DNA from: Deltaproteobacteria bacterium
Lineage (GTDB): Bacteria; Myxococcota_A; UBA9042; PHBI01
Assembly: GCA_011526585.1 (NCBI GenBank)
Contig: WYBB01000243.1
Coordinates: forward strand, 17,922-81,921
DNA length: 64,000 nt
Direction: 5' to 3'
Shown here: piece after piece, positions 62,586 through 64,000 of the stretch
Numbering within the stretch: the first letter of the stretch is position 1
Layout of the letters: each line of letters begins with the position of its first letter
Notes under the pieces: generated by a model
Told to the model about the DNA's origin: nothing
What the model saw: the letters and a program-made list of their open reading frames with translations, nothing else
Database searches by the model: none
Position numbers and translations under genes: made by a program

Positions 62586-62606
62586 CACCGTCCTCCGCGC
62601 CCGCTC

Positions 62607-63164
62607 TCAGCCGACGATCCGCAGCACGTCGCCGACGGCGATCGCGCCGTCTTCGATCACCGTCGCGTGGATTCCGCGCAGGTGCAGATCGAGCTCGGGC
62701 GTCGCGTTGACCCACGCCAACGCCTCGGCGCCGAAGCGCGCCTCGAACTTCTTGCACCCCAGGTGCGGCACGTCGTTGGTCTCGATCAGCGCCTCGCCGA
62801 TCCGGATCCGCGTGCCGCGCGGCAGCACATGCTCCGAGGTCTGCAGATCGATGACGAGGTTGTCGCCCGGCGCGTGCAGGGGCTCGTCGGAGAGGAGCTC
62901 GCCCTGCGCGCGCTCCTGGTCGGGGCGCCGCGCGAGCAGCATGCGGATCACCCGCGCGTCCATCAGCGTGAGCTGGCGCTCGCGGCGCGGGTTCTCACGC
63001 CAGCGATCGCCGACGAGCCCGTGGTCCTGCGTGAGCCGCGCTCGCGCCGGCGTGCGATGATGCCCCTGGCCGAGGCGCTCGACGATCGCCTCGAGCCGCC
63101 CCGTGCGCGGCGCGGCCAGTAGCTCGCGCAGCGCCTCACCCGTCGGAAACGATTCGTCGTTCAT
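62607..63164 (-). CDS. MOSC domain protein
   Basis: The protein has 185 residues from the ATG at 63164. It is a MOSC-type beta-barrel: GLVGDRWREN in place of the usual GDRH, then LTLMDARVIRML, PGDNLVIDL, LPRGTRIRIGEALIE, and the conserved Cys in HLGCKKFEARFG. MOSC domains handle sulfur carried on a cysteine, often with molybdenum cofactor enzymes. The neighbouring cysC, also in sulfur metabolism, gives weak support for a shared pathway. Confidence 0.85.
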   Translation of the reverse strand: MNDESFPTGEALRELLAAPRTGRLEAIVERLGQGHHRTPARARLTQDHGLVGDRWRENPRRERQLTLMDARVIRMLLARRPDQERAQGELLSDEPLHAPGDNLVIDLQTSEHVLPRGTRIRIGEALIETNDVPHLGCKKFEARFGAEALAWVNATPELDLHLRGIHATVIEDGAIAVGDVLRIVG

Positions 63165-63257
63165 GGGGTCTGCTACCGGGCCAGAGGCGTCGCTGTCAAT
63201 GCCGCGCTGCGGCGGCGAAAGTTTGACGACACCCCGCGCGCACCGGACGCTATCGGC

Positions 63258-64000
63258 GTGGCCAAGCCCTCCGAAAAGATCGTCCTGAGCATCGCCGGTC
63301 GCGACGTGTCGATCTCCAACCCGGACAAGGTCTACTTCCCGGAGATCGGCGTCACCAAGCTCGACCTCGTGCACTACTACCTCGCCGTCGCCGAGGGCGC
63401 GCTGCGCGGCTCGGGCGGGCGGCCCAACGTGATGGTCCGCTTCGCCGACGGCGCCGCCGCGCAGGGCTTCTACCAGAAGCGCGTGCCCGACAAGCGCCCC
63501 GAGTGGATCGAGACCGTCACCATCGCCTTTCCGTCGGGCCGCACCGCCGACGAGATCGTGCCGCGCACGCCGGCGCACCTGGCGTGGATGGCGAACATGG
63601 GCTGCCTCGAGCTGCACCCGCACCCGGTGCGCGCCGAGGACCTCGCGCACCCCGACGAGCTGCGCATCGACCTCGACCCGGTGCCGGGGGTCGAGTGGCC
63701 GCAGATCCAGGCGGTCGCCGAGGTCGTGCGCGCGACGCTCGCCGACCTCGGGCTCGTCGGCTGGCCCAAGACCTCGGGCTCGCGCGGCGTTCACGTCAAC
63801 GTGCGCCTGCATGCCGGGCGCTGTGGCTTTGCCGAGGTGTGGAAGGCCGCGCTCGCCTTCGCGCGCGAGGTCGAGCGCCGCGCGCCGACGCTCGCCACCA
63901 GCAAGTGGTGGAAGGAAGAGCGCCACGGCGTCTTCCTCGACTACAACCAGAACGCCCGCGACCGCACGACCTGCGGCGCCTACTCGGTGCGCCCGCGCCC
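63258..64000 (+). CDS. LigD-type polymerase/primase domain protein (3' end outside window)
   Basis: The frame is open from a GTG at 63258 to the right edge (247 codons). Residues start MAKPSEKIVLSIAGRDVSISNPDKVYFPE, a typical N-terminus of the LigD polymerase (PolDom) module. The archaeo-eukaryotic primase motifs follow: RIDLDPVPG with the catalytic Asp pair, KTSGSRGVHV and FLDYNQNARDRTT. This module fills gaps and adds ribonucleotides during end joining. No ligase or nuclease domain precedes it, so it is a standalone PolDom or the N-terminus of a fusion that ends beyond the window. Confidence 0.92.
   Translation, partial: MAKPSEKIVLSIAGRDVSISNPDKVYFPEIGVTKLDLVHYYLAVAEGALRGSGGRPNVMVRFADGAAAQGFYQKRVPDKRPEWIETVTIAFPSGRTADEIVPRTPAHLAWMANMGCLELHPHPVRAEDLAHPDELRIDLDPVPGVEWPQIQAVAEVVRATLADLGLVGWPKTSGSRGVHVNVRLHAGRCGFAEVWKAALAFAREVERRAPTLATSKWWKEERHGVFLDYNQNARDRTTCGAYSVRPR

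Noticed and set aside
1..64000. CRISPR arrays, tRNA or rRNA genes, insertion sequences
   Set aside because: I saw no regularly spaced direct repeats, no cloverleaf-like or rRNA stretches, and no transposase motif. Small RNAs cannot be excluded by reading alone.

Overview
The window is about 72% G+C and densely coded on both strands, with almost no intergenic space. It holds many lipoproteins with Asp/Ala-rich or Cys-rich N-terminal regions, a RegB/RegA redox two-component pair, an FG-GAP/UnbV lipoprotein, a transglutaminase fusion and a candidate LexA box of the type described in Myxococcus. Together these suggest a chromosome segment of a myxobacterium-like member of the Myxococcota (Polyangiales or a related order). 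This placement is inferred from gene content and composition, not from a marker phylogeny. I see no rRNA, tRNA, CRISPR array, insertion sequence or phage module.

Layout. (1) Positions 1-10052, minus strand: a tightly coupled operon of at least eight genes. In order of transcription it encodes a membrane-anchored thioredoxin-like protein, a small integral membrane protein, a C4 zinc-ribbon peptide, a membrane FHA protein, a PP2C phosphatase, a membrane-anchored von Willebrand A (VWA) protein, a 1062-residue tubulin/FtsZ-like protein and a truncated two-TM protein that runs off the left edge. This is the best candidate for a poorly described system: a VWA/tubulin-like device with a phospho-signalling layer. 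(2) 10185-18610: GNAT acetyltransferase, lipoproteins, rRNA m5C methyltransferase, archaeal/eukaryal-type ProRS, YfcF-like GST and a DUF3105 lipoprotein. (3) 18621-25672: a nurA-herA-sbcD-sbcC operon, the bacterial counterpart of the archaeal NurA/HerA/Mre11/Rad50 cluster. A sequence resembling the Myxococcus LexA box lies upstream. (4) 25833-31415: macro-domain protein, DUF1697, Cys-rich lipoprotein, RegA/RegB, and a PadR regulator coupled to a short SEDS-like membrane protein. (5) 31453-47219: small unknown pairs, a degenerate M16-like protein, a thioredoxin-lipoprotein/outer-membrane-barrel pair, a short-chain fatty-acid transporter, a YtkA-like lipoprotein, an Lnt-like acyltransferase, AraC, MiaB, a glutamine amidotransferase-like/transglutaminase fusion that lacks the N-terminal catalytic Cys, and a YkgJ-type protein. 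(6) 47474-53810: rifampicin phosphotransferase, YheT hydrolase, ATP-grasp enzyme and a WsaF-like glycosyltransferase. (7) 53910-64000: glutathione peroxidase, FadL-type channel plus lipoprotein, BASS symporter coupled to an FG-GAP/UnbV lipoprotein, a duplicated regulatory segment with a frameshifted gene remnant, a zinc metallopeptidase with an N-terminus like eCIS-associated proteins, a DUF1232-like protein, CysC, a MOSC protein and a LigD-type polymerase domain cut by the right edge.

Many neighbouring genes share ATGA or GTGA stop/start overlaps. These overlaps set most start choices below and argue for translational coupling, especially in blocks 1 and 3.
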